From Amaranthus tricolor (lineage: Eukaryota; Streptophyta; Magnoliopsida; Caryophyllales; Amaranthaceae), in assembly GCF_026212465.1 (NCBI RefSeq), contig NC_080062.1:681501-745500 (forward strand): 64,000 bases of DNA. Reading direction: 5' to 3'. A program made the position numbers and the translations under genes. How positions within the stretch are numbered: position 1 is the first letter of the stretch; every line of letters starts with the position of its first letter. Below are positions 1-11,919 of the stretch, one piece after another. The notes below the pieces were generated by a model. It was not told the DNA's origin and made no database searches. It saw nothing but the letters and a program-made list of their open reading frames with translations.

Positions 1-3
1 CAG

Positions 4-60
4 GACAAAATAGTTGTTCCCAGTTACTAAGTGAGTAAGTGGGAACAACTATTTTTGTCT
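4..60. repeat. Imperfect hairpin at window start
   Basis: Two inverted arms of about 25 bases flank a short centre near position 32. The arms read GACAAAATAGTTGTTCCCA and its complement, with one extra A and one mismatch. It may be a MITE end or a fold-back sequence. No gene is attached. Confidence 0.6.
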
Positions 61-99
61 TTTTTGACAACTGCGAACAGCCCCAAACCTCAGGTTTGA

Positions 100-181
100 A
101 AATTTCACGCTTACTTTTGGAATAAGTTTAGAATTTAGTTTATTTAATTAATTTTTTTTTGTTAAGTATTTCAAATTTTCT
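100..181 (+). repeat. Inverted repeat, left partner of 14661-14748
   Basis: This stretch matches the reverse complement of 14661-14748 with about one substitution and small length differences in an A/T run. The pair lies about 14.5 kb apart in opposite orientation and brackets the COBRA-like cluster and the copia element. It shows that a local segment was copied and inverted. Confidence 0.8.
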
Positions 182-1019
182 CACAAATATATGAAGAGGC
201 CCAATGACTAATGATGAGTACCACTATTACTTTCTCTCCTCATAAAATAGAAAATACTTTCTTCGTCTTTTAATTATACATTTTCTTTTTAGTGAGATAT
301 ATAGATTTACTTTGAAGAGTTGAAACCACAAAAGGAACAAAAGAAATATTAAAGCGAAAGAGTTGCTCTAAAAAAATTTAAATGTAATCCCATATCGAAA
401 AATTAAGAGAAATATAAGTTATATGGACTACTTTTCGTATTACTAATTGGTTTTAAGATGAAACATCATCTGATTTATCCGCAGCCAATTTTCTTATCAT
501 ATAAGACTTGTTTACAAATTACAAGCTCCATAACAAATTTATAAAATAAAATATACAACATTTTACGCAAATTTCATCATTGATTAAATAGAAGACATAA
601 GCAATTTGACAATAAGCTATGAACAAAAGTCCAATATAATTCACGGGGCTGCTTTATTTTAGTTATTTCCCGGAAATAGAATTAACCAGAGTGCTTACAT
701 ATAACCTTCCAAGTCACTGTCAATTAAAAATGAAAATAAAAATAAGCCACCATAAAAATATTTATGATAAATTATATTTAGATATTAAAATACGAAAAGA
801 TAATTTGAATTATATTATAATGATAATACTTATGTTATTTTGTTCTTTATATACTCTTATTTATGTTTAATTTGAAAATGAATATGATTAATTTAACTGT
901 TTTCGATTTGTTGAAGATAAACTTATATTTTGATTATTCGTGAATAATCACATGTATTGTATGTGTCTTCTGTAAATGTACAAAAACAAAGTGAATATTG
1001 TGGAAAAAAAGAAACTTAC
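182..1019. other. AT-rich stretch, no gene seen
   Basis: I see no convincing coding sequence here on either strand. If the COBRA-like gene at 1020-2399 is complete, its exons 4 onward would have to start here or beyond the left window edge. No exon with the conserved motifs that follow exon 3 in this family is visible. Confidence 0.5.
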
Positions 1020-2399
1020 TTAATGCACGAGTAAATCTTCTCTTGTCCCGAGTTATATAATTTGTACGCTCAATTACCTTCGCAGGTCCACACGTATATT
1101 TACCTCCAGGAGCCTTAAAATTAAAATTTTTAGGCAATTTTACATCTCTATTAGTATTCCCTGATAATCCAACACTAAGTTGGAAACTGCTTATCGATCG
1201 AGATTGAGGTTTGTTCGACCAAGCATCGAGCAGACCTCCTCGACAACAGTTTTCGACTTGTTGATTGAATGGTGTATGTGGGGACAAGTCTACAATGGTA
1301 GGACTTTTCTTGCAACTAGCTGGGATGTAATTTTTGAACTTTGAACAATCCCCTTGGTGCGTTGCTTGGCATCCAAGTGTGGTCCATATGACTTCATTTT
1401 TTGCCCAAATCCAACTTAATTGCCATCCTGGTGCTCTAATTGGACGTTTTTGAAAGTTGTACATTGTGATTACAGCCTGTTTATATGTTTGGCAAAGTTA
1501 ATTCTGCTCGTCTCATATGAGACCGCCTCATCATGAAATTAAATGTGTATGAGTCAGCCTAATAGAGATAGTTTCATCATAAAACTATCTTATATAAGAA
1601 TTTGTGAAGTTAAATTAGTGAGCATTGATAACATCTTTCGTTATGTAGGCAAGAATACGTACATCTGATTACGTCAAGGAACCAATTATGTCAAAATTAA
1701 ACTTTATAAGTTGATTGTTCCAACCGTCTAATATATGTTTTATATTTTATCATGCTTTCTAGATCATATAAGAGCTCTTTAGCCGAGAAATGTGAATGAA
1801 GTACAAGTGTTTCTCATATTTAGCGCTAATGATTCCATTCGATTTGAGAGACTAATGAGATCCGATCCCATAACTTGCACGAAAAGTTTAATTTTGTTGA
1901 TCATGGAATGTCTCTAAAAAGAGAAAAGATTTGGAGAAAAAATAAAATTTCTCCTCACAAAATTTTTTCTTATCATTCTCTCTCTTTTTTCCCTTTCTTT
2001 CTTTTCTCTAATTCCCATTAAATTCTAGTTATACAAGCATAGTATTCAGAATATAAAGAGTAATTACTTACAACATAACCATCTGGAGTCCAATTTATAA
2101 GATCCCACTTGATTGTAATATTTTCATTTGGATTTGAATGACAATTTGCTTCGAAAAAGAAAAAGAAAAAGATTAATAATTAGATACAAGTCACACGACA
2201 ATAACATAGATAAATTCTAAAAATTACTGAGATAATCTTTCAATAAATTAAAGTAAATAACTCATTGAGAAAGTGTTTAATCTGTAATGGAAAATAGAGA
2301 GGATGAATTACTAAAAGTGAACTAACCTGCAGGAATAAACCTTAAAGAAGAGAGAAAGATGATAAAGAATAAGCTGTAAACCCACAAATTATTCAGCAT
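1020..2399 (-). CDS. COBRA-like protein, N-terminal half only
   Basis: COBRA-like proteins are extracellular, GPI-anchored plant proteins that influence cellulose deposition and oriented cell growth (family knowledge). Three exons are visible: 2399-2327 (signal peptide, hydrophobic from MLNNLWVYS), 2148-2072 (NITIKWDLINWTPDGYV, the family's N-terminal signature) and 1476-1020 (NFQKRPIRAPGW, GDCSKFK, NCCRGG, YTCGP). Phases agree at both junctions, and exon 3 ends at a GTAAGT donor. The C-terminal half with its cysteine-rich motif and GPI signal, over 200 residues in the family, is not found in the 1 kb left before the window edge. Exon 2 also departs from the usual YDPLDPNGN. This is either a gene continuing outside the window or a 3'-truncated pseudogene. 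Two relics nearby break at the same point, which favours truncation. Confidence 0.65.
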
Positions 2400-2455
2400 G
2401 GCTTCAGTATGGATCTTATTTCATTGACTATTGATTTGTATGGATTTATATATTA

Positions 2456-2712
2456 CTCCCTCCTATTCAGCTGAACTGTCCCATTTGACTTTTCAAACTT
2501 GCCGAGGCAACATTTTAACTCTTAATATCTCAAATTATGCTTAATTAAAAATTATAAAAAGTTGATATTAATAATCCTTGTATTGAGACAAATCAAACAA
2601 GATCCCATATGACTATGTTTTAACTTATAGATTAAGAGTAAAATACAAATTAAGAGTGATAAGTGAATAGTGCCAAAAAAAAAATGGGACAATTCAGCTG
2701 AATAGGAGGTAG
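2456..2712. mobile_element. Stowaway-like MITE
   Basis: Terminal inverted repeats CTCCCTCCTATTCAGCTGAA and its near-complement, one mismatch near the tip, are flanked by TA on both sides (2454-2455 and 2713-2714). Size, TA duplication and the CTCCCTCC tip fit Tc1/mariner-type Stowaway elements. It lies 55 bp upstream of the COBRA-like start codon, in the promoter region. Confidence 0.85.
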
Positions 2713-4686
2713 TATATATTTGGATTTAGATATTGTGCTTTTCTTTTTTTCTTTTTTTTTTTTTATGAAAGTGGAACTTATTAATACTCTGCATAATTTA
2801 ATAATGCATAAATACCAACTTGGTTGCTAGTAGTTATAGAGTCTGACAAATATTAATGTGAGAATTAAATATTTTCTCAATTAAAATGTATATTTTTTAT
2901 TAGAGAATTATGAATTCGATTTTTCTTGACTCTTATCCTCTCCTTTTTTCTTATTAAAAAAATAATATTAAAATAAATATATTAATATTATAAATTAAAA
3001 TAATTTAATTTGATTTGATTTTGATGGTTATAAATTTATAATTAGAGTAGTTTTGTTTTTTATGTAGCATACAATTTAATGTCTTTTCTGCAATAATTAT
3101 GTGGCCATGTGTGAAGTCAAATGTGCAACTGGTCCAATGAATTGTATAAACTTGTGGGGTTTTTTGTTTATTTTCCTTGTAAATGATCAACTAGTTTTAG
3201 AGCAAGTTCCTTTTTTATATTTTCTCAATTTCAAATTACTAGCAACATTATGAATAATGTATTATTTATTTATCATTCTTAATTTGTGATTACTATTTAA
3301 TTTATAAGTTAAAACATGATTAAATGAGATCTCATTTGATTTTTCTCAATACAATGATTATTAATATTCAATTTTTATAATTTTTTATTATATATAATTT
3401 GAGCTATTGAATATTAAGTGGAATATCGTTTGATTCGTTACATCAATAAGGATTTTAACAATTATTTATTGGTTTGAATCACTATCAAGGTCAAAGGTTG
3501 AACTTACTACTTTTACGTTTCATTTAATTTGTTGATTAGATGACTTAATTTTAAAGTAAAAATTATGATAAATATATGAATTATGTGAATTACATTTTAA
3601 AGTTTTTGCATTTTGCGAATTATAGCATTAATTAATGTTTACAATCACTAAAATATTAATGTCTATAACATTCAGATCATATCACTTTAAGGTTGTAATT
3701 TACAAATTTCATATATATATATATACACGTTAAGATCACACATTAATATAATTTAACTTTTATATATATCTTTCAATGTATGTTTAAATTTTTCTCTCTT
3801 ATCTTAACAATAATATTTAACATGAAACCGAAAAAGTATATGTTTTGGGTTTACGAAATTTAAGATGGGAGATGTGCGGTTGAAAACTCGTTGCATAAAA
3901 GTGATTTAACATAAGAAGCACAAATAATAATAGTACGTACAAACAAATTGGATCTCACTTTTAACTAAATTGAGCACAAAAACAAAAGCCATTGAACTCA
4001 TATATTATTATTTAATGTGAAATCAAAAGAGAGTATTGTGCTCCATCCAGAAACACGTGCTGTAGCAATCTTCATAACACGGACGAAATATCGCGAATAG
4101 CCATTGTTAATGAATATTAATTGGAATACCAGTACGTAACTTTCCAAGTCACTTTCAATAAAAGTGAGAATAATTAATTAGTCATTTCAAATTGGTTCAA
4201 ATAAAAATATGTACATATGAGATTCAATAATGCATTTACAATTATAGAACCGTGTAATGCAAATTCAATACAAATATAAAACTTCAAAACGCAAATTCAA
4301 TTTGTGGATTAACTAAAGCCTACAAGTTTGAAAGAGAGAGGATTGATCTTTCTATGTGGCGATCAGAAACAACCCTTATTATAAGGATGAAAATAAAAAA
4401 TTTTGATGACTAGATAAACCTATAATTCTCTATTAGTATTCACCATATTTTTTTTATTTTTATTTTTATTTTCTATTGGTTGTGAAGGATACCAATTATC
4501 AAACAAAGCTATTGTATATTATTGTTCTAGGTTAAGTTTAGGGTAGTTTTGACCTATATATATCAAGCAAAGATGTAAAGCGACATGCAAATAAAGATGA
4601 AATAAATTGATTGAGTTCTAATTCGGTTTGGCCGAAGAAAATTTAATTATTTGAATATACAAAACAATTAGGAGAAGAGGCCTTAC
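2713..4686. other. Intergenic, AT-rich, no gene seen
   Basis: About 2 kb of AT-rich sequence without a supportable coding region. Degenerate MITE-like segments are probable from the shared phrase about A/T-rich 5' and 3' ends, but I can fix no boundaries. It would contain the missing 3' exons of the COBRA-like relics upstream if they existed, and I see none. Confidence 0.5.
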
Positions 4687-4741
4687 TTTGAGCTCGAGTA
4701 GTTCTTCTCCCATCATCGCTTATAAATCGAGTAGGCGAATA
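4687..4741 (-). pseudogene. COBRA-like exon-3 relic
   Basis: About 18 codons read YSPTRFISDDGRRTTRAQ and match the end of exon 3 of COBRA-like genes (compare FKTQDGRRTTQAL in the copy at 6072). A GTAAGG donor follows at 4686. Nothing upstream or downstream continues the protein, so it is a small relic of a third tandem copy. Confidence 0.75.
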
Positions 4742-4930
4742 ATAAAAAAATCATACTAAAATTAAACTTTTCGTGACATAGGATCGGGCGACATTTCTCA
4801 TAAATGCCACTATAGACTATAATAACAATTATATATGCCAATAAAGTGTCACTAATTCATTTTATAGTAGAACTTAAAATAAAAATCAATAATTATTACA
4901 CTAAAAATATAAATCGGTGGAATTTTTTTA

Positions 4931-5805
4931 ATGTCACTAAATTCAATATCACAAAAAGTTAAATTTATTGTAGTGACTCTCATAAAATGTCATCGATCCG
5001 ACATCTACAATTATGTATACTACAAAAGAGAGATAATTAAGTAAAAAGGATGTGTTTGAGGCTAAAATTTCTTGTAAGCTAAGTTCCCAATTTGGTTCAT
5101 TGAGTTTTTCTCAATTAACTAGTTTAAATATTAGGTCTAATAGGGTTCATTTATAATGAACATGACCTAATTATATTAGGTTGTAAATAGACTGAAGTAC
5201 AATAGAATTTCAATGACCTAATAATGAATGACTTAAAACTCACTTACAACAATCTCAAAACCTCTACCAAATTTATCAATTCTATCAGTATTTTATTGTT
5301 ACCCATTGATATCAACCACAATCCACAATAACTATTAATCTAAAGTGTTACATCTAGGTTACATACATACACCAATATTAGTCAAAGAACTTAGCAAATA
5401 CACCCATGGCAAACAATATACAACATCTCATTACCGTGTGTACAGTCTAAACAGTTGTTAGGATGTCTATCAATACGAAAACATAATAGAATATTAAATA
5501 ACAAAATCTAAAAATAAATAGAATTAAGTAAGAATGAACTAACCCGTGTGTGAAATTCAAATAAGATAAAAAGAATGTGAATAAAATGTTAATCTTTTTC
5601 AAATGATAATAGTTTAACATTGTTATTAATTTGATTAATAACAATTCCGGAAGAAAATGAATTATTTTTCTTAAAAGAACTTAGGGGGTGTTTGGTATAA
5701 AGAGTGGAAAGGAAATGGAAAGGTTAGTCTTAAAAAAAGGTAACAGTAATGATAAGATTATTGTAATTAGTTGTTTGGTATAATTAGGTAAGGGAAACAC
5801 ATTGT
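4931..5805. repeat. Direct repeat, copy 1 of 875 bp
   Basis: Nearly identical to 14773-15647, with a constant offset of 9842 bases over the whole length, so indels are absent or balanced. The right end breaks inside a hAT-like MITE. The small open frame at 5447-5644 recurs unchanged in the second copy and has no recognisable product, so I do not call it a gene. Confidence 0.9.
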
Positions 5806-5935
5806 ATTCTCACGTTCTATTATATTAGTTCGCCTCTACATATTTTTCGATTGTATATTGGTAGTATTGCTTTATATTTTCTCGATCCCTTAAATTTTTA
5901 TTTCCTAGCTTTGCCCTTACCCATGGTACCAAACA
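5687..5935. mobile_element. hAT-like MITE, rearranged copy
   Basis: Starts with GGGGGTGTTTGGTATAAAG and ends near 5935 with an imperfect inverted partner (CCATGGTACCAAACATC). The interior up to 5805 matches the element at 15529-16102, then diverges. No clear 8-bp target duplication is seen, so the boundaries are approximate. Confidence 0.45.
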
Positions 5936-6071
5936 TCTACAATTTCACATAAATAAGACGTGTACATACAAAATGCAGAACTAATGTCTATCATGTAAGC
6001 ATAAAAATTAAAAAGGAAAAGATTTAATATGTTGGATGGTAATATATAGTTGCAAATTTTAATTAACTTAC

Positions 6072-7498
6072 TTAAGGCTTGAGTGGTACGTCTCCCATCT
6101 TGGGTTTTAAATTTGCTTGGTTTTACAATCTTTCCTGGCCCGCAAGTGTAACCCGGTCCAGGAGCCTTTAGGGTGACGTTCCTCGGCACTTTGACGGTTC
6201 TATTAGTGGTGCCTGATTGCCCCACACTAATTTGAAATGAGCTAATTGCAGTGGCGGGGTCTTGCACCCAAGAATTCAGAACTCCTCCCCTGCAGCAGTT
6301 TGCAAACTGCTGATTGTAAGGAGTTCCCGGCATCAAGTCCACAATGGTTGGATCCTTCTTACAAGAATGCGGAATATTGCCTTTAAATTTTGAGCAATCC
6401 CCTTGTTCTGTTGCTTGGCCACCCACCATGCTCCAAATAACCTCTTTTTTTGCCCAAGTCCATCCAAGTTGCCACCCGGGTGCTTGCCTACCAAAGAGTA
6501 AGAAAAGACGATACTAGTGAAACATACCCCTAATCAAAAATGCCAGCTGCAGGGGCAAAGCCAGGATTTTGATGTTGCGAGGAAAATATCTTTTCATATT
6601 AACATCACAAAAAGAAATAACGTGAAGGACCGAAACTACCAGAGTTTTAGGGATTTGATTAATTTTTATCAAGTTGAAAACAAAATCAACTGATAGTTTG
6701 TCTTGTAACAGAGTGACAATATTTAGTGGGCCAATACGCCGTACAAACTATACTTTTGGTGATTTTTAAGAGTGATGGGTGGCCAACTTTTTCCCTGAAG
6801 TAGGTCCGCCTATGATTAGCTTGGTCAAGTAGAAAATGGTATTTCACTTCCATTTATAATTAATAGTTACATCGGCCTAGCTCTTTATGATTAAAGATTC
6901 AAGACAACATCACTATATGATCCTTTAGGCTATATAATAGGTGTCTCTTCCTACCCTCTCGGTCTCATTATCACTATATATGAGATTAACAACAAAAATA
7001 CCAAAACTTTAATGCCAAAAGATTGCAATTGACTACATAAACCAATATATCAGTTATAGCGGTTGTCCATAAAAATTCTTCTTTGCCATTTATTTCAATC
7101 ATCTACAATCTCAAACCGTAAATCTAAATTTTTCATATCCTTTACTATTCTTACCTTCCAAGTCATCTTTCGTTTTCCTGGCCCTTTTATATAACATTAA
7201 GAAAAAAGTATGTTTGGAAATCGAAGTGGTACCATCCATAAATCGGAGGAGTCCTTGAATCCTTAAGATATCAAGGCAGCAAAAGGTTAACATTAGATGC
7301 AAATGTGCTTTCGTTATTGGTATAAGAATTAAACACCAGATTACCCACACAATTATCCTACTGGTTTAAAAAAATACACAAAAAAAAAAAAGAAGCTCCA
7401 ACAAAGGATAAAGTTCGTACAACATAACCATCCGCAGTCCAAGTAATGACATCCCACTTGATAGTAATATTTCCATTTGGATCGAGAGGATCATATGC
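6072..7498 (-). pseudogene. COBRA-like gene, broken copy 2
   Basis: Exon 2 at 7498-7421 encodes AYDPLDPNGNITIKWDVITW, very close to the family consensus. Exon 3 at about 6486-6072 encodes APGWQLGWTWAKKEVIWSM, then GDCSKFKGNIPHSCKKDP, GTPYNQQFANCCRGG and YTCGPGKIV. Three defects are visible. The exon-2 donor is GTACGA rather than GTAAGT. The first 13 or so codons of exon 3 are missing, so the frame cannot be joined in phase. Nothing after the exon-3 donor encodes the C-terminal half. A copia element begins 46 bases upstream of exon 2, separating it from any signal-peptide exon. The sequence itself is better conserved than in the copy at 1020, so the breaks may be recent. Confidence 0.8.
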
Positions 7499-7544
7499 CT
7501 CCGTAAACAATCAAGAACAGAATTTCAAGCTCAATTCTATAGCC

Positions 7545-7734
7545 TGTTTTCTGTTTAACCAGCAAGGTTTTTGTGTTTCTTGTATTTATTTCTTGTATTT
7601 CATTCAACAACTGATGATGGTTATTTATACAGATGTTTAAAATAACTGCTCCTAAGAATAACTAGTAACTGCAACACTACACACCACTAATACAAGTAAC
7701 TGCTTCTAAGAATAACCGTAATTATAATCTAACA
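7545..7734 (-). repeat. 3' LTR of copia element
   Basis: 190 bp, TG start and CA end on the plus strand. It pairs with 10859-11048. Because the element reads leftward, this is its 3' LTR. Confidence 0.95.
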
Positions 7735-7744
7735 CTCCCCCTTA
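7735..7744 (-). other. Polypurine tract
   Basis: Reads TAAGGGGGAG on the minus strand directly before the 3' LTR, the expected place for the plus-strand primer of a retroelement. Confidence 0.85.
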
Positions 7745-7788
7745 AGTTGGGTCGTAGGGTCACCAACACCCAACTTGCACAGAACCTC

Positions 7789-9619
7789 TTAAAAAAATTG
7801 AGTTCCAACTGCCTTTGTAAGAATGTCTGCTAGCTGATCCTTGGACTTTACATGCGGAAGCTTGATTACTTGGGCTTCTAATTTCTCCTTTATAAAATGC
7901 CTGTCCACTTCTACATGTTTGGTGCGATCATGTTGAACCGGATTTTCTGAAATATTGATAGCTGCTTGATTATCGCAGTACAGCTCGCAACTCCTTTTAG
8001 GAGGGAATCCTAGTTCAGTAAGTAACTTTCTCAGCCACAGGACTTCTATGATTCCCTTTACTATCGAGAACTGTATGACTTACCTCATGATCAGACAGGA
8101 TTGGTAATGGTAGAGGAGTGGAGAAAACGTCTTGGTGGGGTGACTCTGTAGCATTGCCCACTTGGTCTTTTGGGTCTAAGTTGGACAACCGTGGACTGAT
8201 TAACCATCTGAGATCGTCACTGTGATTCTCCCCCTGACATCGAAGAGGGTGGTAGTAGTATTCATTCTCAATGAACTCGCAATCCATGGTGGTATAGATC
8301 TTTCTAGTCAGGGGATCATAACACCGATAACCTTTCTGATTCCTCCCATACCCAATAAGGACACATTTGACTGCTCTCGGTTCGAATTTGTTTCTTACTC
8401 TCGCTGGACAGTGAACAAAAACTATGCACCCAAAAACACGAGGATGTAGAGTATGTGAGGAAGGTAAGGAGAAATAGGTTTGAAGGGTGGCTAGAGGTGT
8501 GTGGTATTGGAGGCTCTTTGACGGAAGTCTATTGGTAAGGTAATTAGCAGTGGCGATGGCTTCAGGCCAAAGATAAGTTGGAGCATGAGAATCAAGAATA
8601 AGCGCACGAGTCATTTCAAGAAGTGTGCGATTTTTCCGTTCGGCTACTCCATTTTGTTGAGGTGTATTGGGACAAGTGGTCTGGTGTATAAGCCCTTTTT
8701 GTTTAAAGAACTGTTGCATGTTTGAATTAACATATTCTCCACCATTATCTGTTCTAAACATGCGGGGTTGAGTTTGAAATTGAGTACATATCATATTATA
8801 AAATTCAACAAACACATGAAATACTTCCGATTTGTGCTTGAGGAAGTAAATCCAACTCATCCGGGTGCAATCATCAATAAATGTGACAAAATATGAAAAA
8901 CTATGTAACCCTATGACGGGTGCAGGACCCCACACATTAGAATGAATCAGCATAAAAGGTAAATCAGCTCTATTCAAACTAGTAGAGTATGAGTGTTTAT
9001 GACTTTTTGCACGAATATAAGTTTCACACTTGAAATCAGTTTTTAGTCCTAGAAATTGAGGAAAAAGTTTTCCTAAATACCCTATTGATGGATGCCCCAA
9101 ACGTCGATGCCATGTCCACAGTTGTCTTTCCTCTGACCCGCGAGCAAGAACAGCTTTGCCTTTTTGAGTCTCCCCTTCCAAGTAGTATAATCCACCTTTT
9201 TCAATACCACGCCCAATGACTTTCCCTGTCCGAGCATCCTGCACAGTACAACATCCGGGCTCAATGAGAACAGAACAACCAAGATCTTTAGTAAGTTGGC
9301 TTACTGACAATAATTTATGAGACAAGTCGGGGACAAATAAACAATTTTTTAAAGTAAGATTTTCTGTAAGAGAAATTGTTCCAGCTCCGCTCACTTTAAT
9401 CCCTTCCCCATTGGCTGTTTTAATAAGGGTTTTTATAGGGGTGTCACGAGTCAAAAAATCGTTCGGGTCATACGACATTGTATCGGTGGCTCCACAATCA
9501 ATTATCCAACCCTTATCAAAATAAGACGAAGTATTAAATGAGGACGAAAAAACAGAAAAAAATGTGGGATGAGGAAGATGATGAGCCACGTGACTCTTGG
9601 ACTTGAAAAAACGAGCCAC
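7789..9619 (-). pseudogene. copia pol: protease, integrase, RNase H tail
   Basis: From 9619 leftward the frame encodes a protease motif (WIIDCGATDTM), a GAG-pre-integrase zinc region (WHRRLGHPS) and an integrase core (FRTDNGGEY, NGVAERKNR). Several key residues have changed from the family form. The protease active site is DCG rather than D[S/T]G. The second zinc cysteine is Tyr (CETY). The first catalytic integrase Asp is Asn (IHSNVWGP). After about 8050 the frame enters the RNase H end in another phase (EVLWLRKLL, CDNQAAINIS, DILTKA) and stops at 7789. Reverse transcriptase is absent. The protein cannot be active. Confidence 0.9.
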
Positions 9620-10779
9620 GTGACCCCCCCTCCTTTAGGGTTTCTGATCCATCTCCTTTAAAAGGAGGTGGGGGGTCTTCCCTTCCTTCACTCCTTTCTC
9701 TTCTTCTCACTGTTAGGGCGCCTCCTTTAGGGTTTTTGATACCTTCTTCCTTGCCTGTAACGTTCATGGCTTCACCTGGTTTTTCTCCTTCTTCCATGGT
9801 TGTGGATCTCTCTTGGCGCCATCCTACTGCTGCCTTTCCCATACGAGTTTGATCTGAAAAACGCGCCGCCAGTTTTCTTTCTCCCCTCTTCTTTGAATCC
9901 GGCCACCACTCTGGGTACCCCACGAGTTTGAAACATTCGTTCCTTGTATGCCTAGTACCACCACAATAGGTACACTTCAGGTGAGATCTTTCATCCTCCT
10001 TCCGGTAAGATTTCCCTTTGACTGAAAAAATCCCTCCGGTGTCTGGTGACTCAAAATCAGATGAGGGGTTTGTCTTCATGATTCCTCGTCTCAGAATCTC
10101 CCTTCTGATACTGGCATAGGCCTCCTCCACTGTGGGAAGAGGGTCTAAGAGGAGGAGATCTCTTCTATCCTTGTCGTATGTTTCATTGATGCCTCCTAAA
10201 AACTGGTATAATCTGTTTTGTTGAGTTATTTGATTATAAATGATGATGTCGCATGGATCCTTCATCGGATTTGGTTGTCTTCTGTCGATTTCTTTCCATA
10301 ACACAATCAATTTGCTGTAGTATGTTTCAATGGTGTCTGGCCCTTGTTGGATCTTGTTGGTTTTGACTGTTAAGTCGCAGGCCATCCCTCCCACTGCTAT
10401 ACAGTGTTTCAATCCCTTGCCACAATGTTTTGGCTGTCGGGAAATCGAGATATTGATTGACTAGATCAGACTCTATATTCTCCAGAATCCATGAGATAAC
10501 TATTGAATCACTTCTGATCCATTGGTTGTACGCTGGGTCATTTGTGGGTGGAGGATCGTCGATGATGTGATTGAGACGATCCCGTCCACTAATGGCTAAG
10601 TGCATCAGCCTGGACCATTTTGTGTAATTTTGATTAGTTAATTTCTCTGAGATTAGGAGGGTATGTGTGCTGGTTTCAGTGGGTGGTTTGTTGGGGTTTA
10701 ACTGCTTAAAGAGTTGCAACAACTGCCCCATTGTGACCGGTTGGTCTGGTGCTATGACAGTTCTTGATTCATCTTCCAT
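9534..10779 (-). pseudogene. copia gag, frameshifted
   Basis: The capsid protein starts at 10779 (MEDESRTVIAPDQ) and contains a copia-type gag region (ISEKLTNQNYTKWSRLM) and a zinc knuckle C-x2-C-x4-H-x4-C near 9960 (CTYCGGTRHTRNEC). Two frameshifts interrupt it: one near 10405, between the TLYSSGRDG and CDLTVKTNK segments, and one in a T run near 9560 that separates it from pol. Gag and pol were probably one frame originally. Confidence 0.9.
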
Positions 10780-10846
10780 TGTTGGATTTTAAGGTAGGTT
10801 AATTGGTATGTGACGAAGCTGCGAAGAACGATTCAGAATCGTTCTA

Positions 10847-10858
10847 GCTCTGATACCA
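10847..10858 (-). other. Primer-binding site (tRNA-iMet)
   Basis: TGGTATCAGAGC on the minus strand, adjoining the 5' LTR. This matches the 3' end complement of initiator tRNA-Met, the usual primer of plant copia elements. Confidence 0.95.
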
Positions 10859-11048
10859 TGTTTTCTGTTTAACCAGCAAGGTTTTTGTGTTTCTTGTATT
10901 TATTTCTTGTATTTCATTCGACAACTGATGATGGTTATTTATACAGATGTTTAAAATAACTGCTCCTAAGAATAACTAGTAACTGCAACACTACACACCA
11001 CTAATACAAGTAACTACTCCTAAGAATAACCGTAATCATAATCTAACA
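10859..11048 (-). repeat. 5' LTR of copia element
   Basis: 190 bp, partner of 7545-7734, followed by the TAGCC target duplication. Confidence 0.95.
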
Positions 11049-11053
11049 TAGCC

Positions 11054-11685
11054 CACTTACCGTAAAGGCGTAAAACACAATCAATAACTAAAAGGAACAT
11101 ATAATTCGTATAGTAGTCACAGTTCCGATCAGAAAATCAAGGAATTGTAATTCACAAACACAAGTAGGATATTAGATTCTATACATGAATTTACCAACTC
11201 TATTTTGTATAACACACATTTAAACACATTGTATTGAAAAAAGCGTTTGCATAACATAATCACTTTATGTAACTTAGACTCTTAATTTCACCTCAAGTAC
11301 CTATAATAGATTCTTGATGTTAATAGCGTATACGGACAATTTTGTGTACTAGACAGTCCAATCACCCTCACAACAGAATCAATAATAAGCCAAAAAATCT
11401 GATGAAACTATTGTAACACTAAACCAAAATATAGCTTATAGCATGCCCCATTTGTATATAAAAACAAGCTCATCTATTTTATTGGCTATCAACCCATTAT
11501 GATTCCATGACCCAATATTACAACCCAATCACATTATGAGAAGACATAATACCCAAAAAAAATTAAAAAATCAAAAACTACATAAATAACCAATTAAAAG
11601 CAGCAGCAAACTGATAGAAACCAACAAAATAACTTTCTTCTTGGAATGATAGAGTCATCTTAAGTTTTTGGTTTTGGTTGAATTG
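11054..11685. other. Intergenic, no gene seen
   Basis: Sequence upstream of the broken COBRA-like gene. I could not recognise the expected signal-peptide exon here. Confidence 0.45.
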
Positions 11686-11765
11686 AATCTTGACATGGTA
11701 TCAGAGCTAATGTGAAAGAAGGTCACGGGCTCAAATCTCATTCACCCTCATTATTTTAAGTGAAA
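11686..11765 (+). mobile_element. SINE-like, tRNA-derived segment
   Basis: Contains TGGTATCAGAGC and, about 25 bases later, GGGCTCAAATCTC, which resembles a Pol III B box. A similar, more decayed arrangement lies at 18255-18350. The A box is poor, so this is only a tentative SINE head. It is not a retroelement primer site in context because no LTR adjoins it. Confidence 0.35.
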
Positions 11766-11919
11766 TAATTGGCGTAGAGTAGTATACGATATCATGGGCT
11801 ACAAGCCTCGGCCTAACTTTTGGTTGAATTGGTACACTAACGTGGGAATGACATAAAAACTCTAGCAAATTAGAAAATAACACGGTGAGAAGAGAACATA
11901 ATATTTTCCCTGAATATGA

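Larger units (their letters stand above)
7545..11048 (-). mobile_element. Ty1/copia LTR retrotransposon, internally deleted
   Basis: Two 190-bp LTRs (TG...CA) are flanked by the 5-bp target duplication TAGCC at 7540-7544 and 11049-11053. A primer-binding site for initiator tRNA-Met and a purine tract adjoin the LTRs. The order gag, protease, integrase (before the reverse transcriptase position) is that of Ty1/copia. The reverse transcriptase region is gone: the pol reading frame jumps from after integrase straight into the RNase H end near 8045-8055. I count about four differences between the LTRs (about 2 percent), so the insertion is fairly young. It is non-autonomous. Confidence 0.95.

Noticed and set aside
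5447..5644. 65-codon frame repeated at 15289-15486
   Set aside because: Present twice only because it lies in the 875-bp duplication; no domain and no coding signal.
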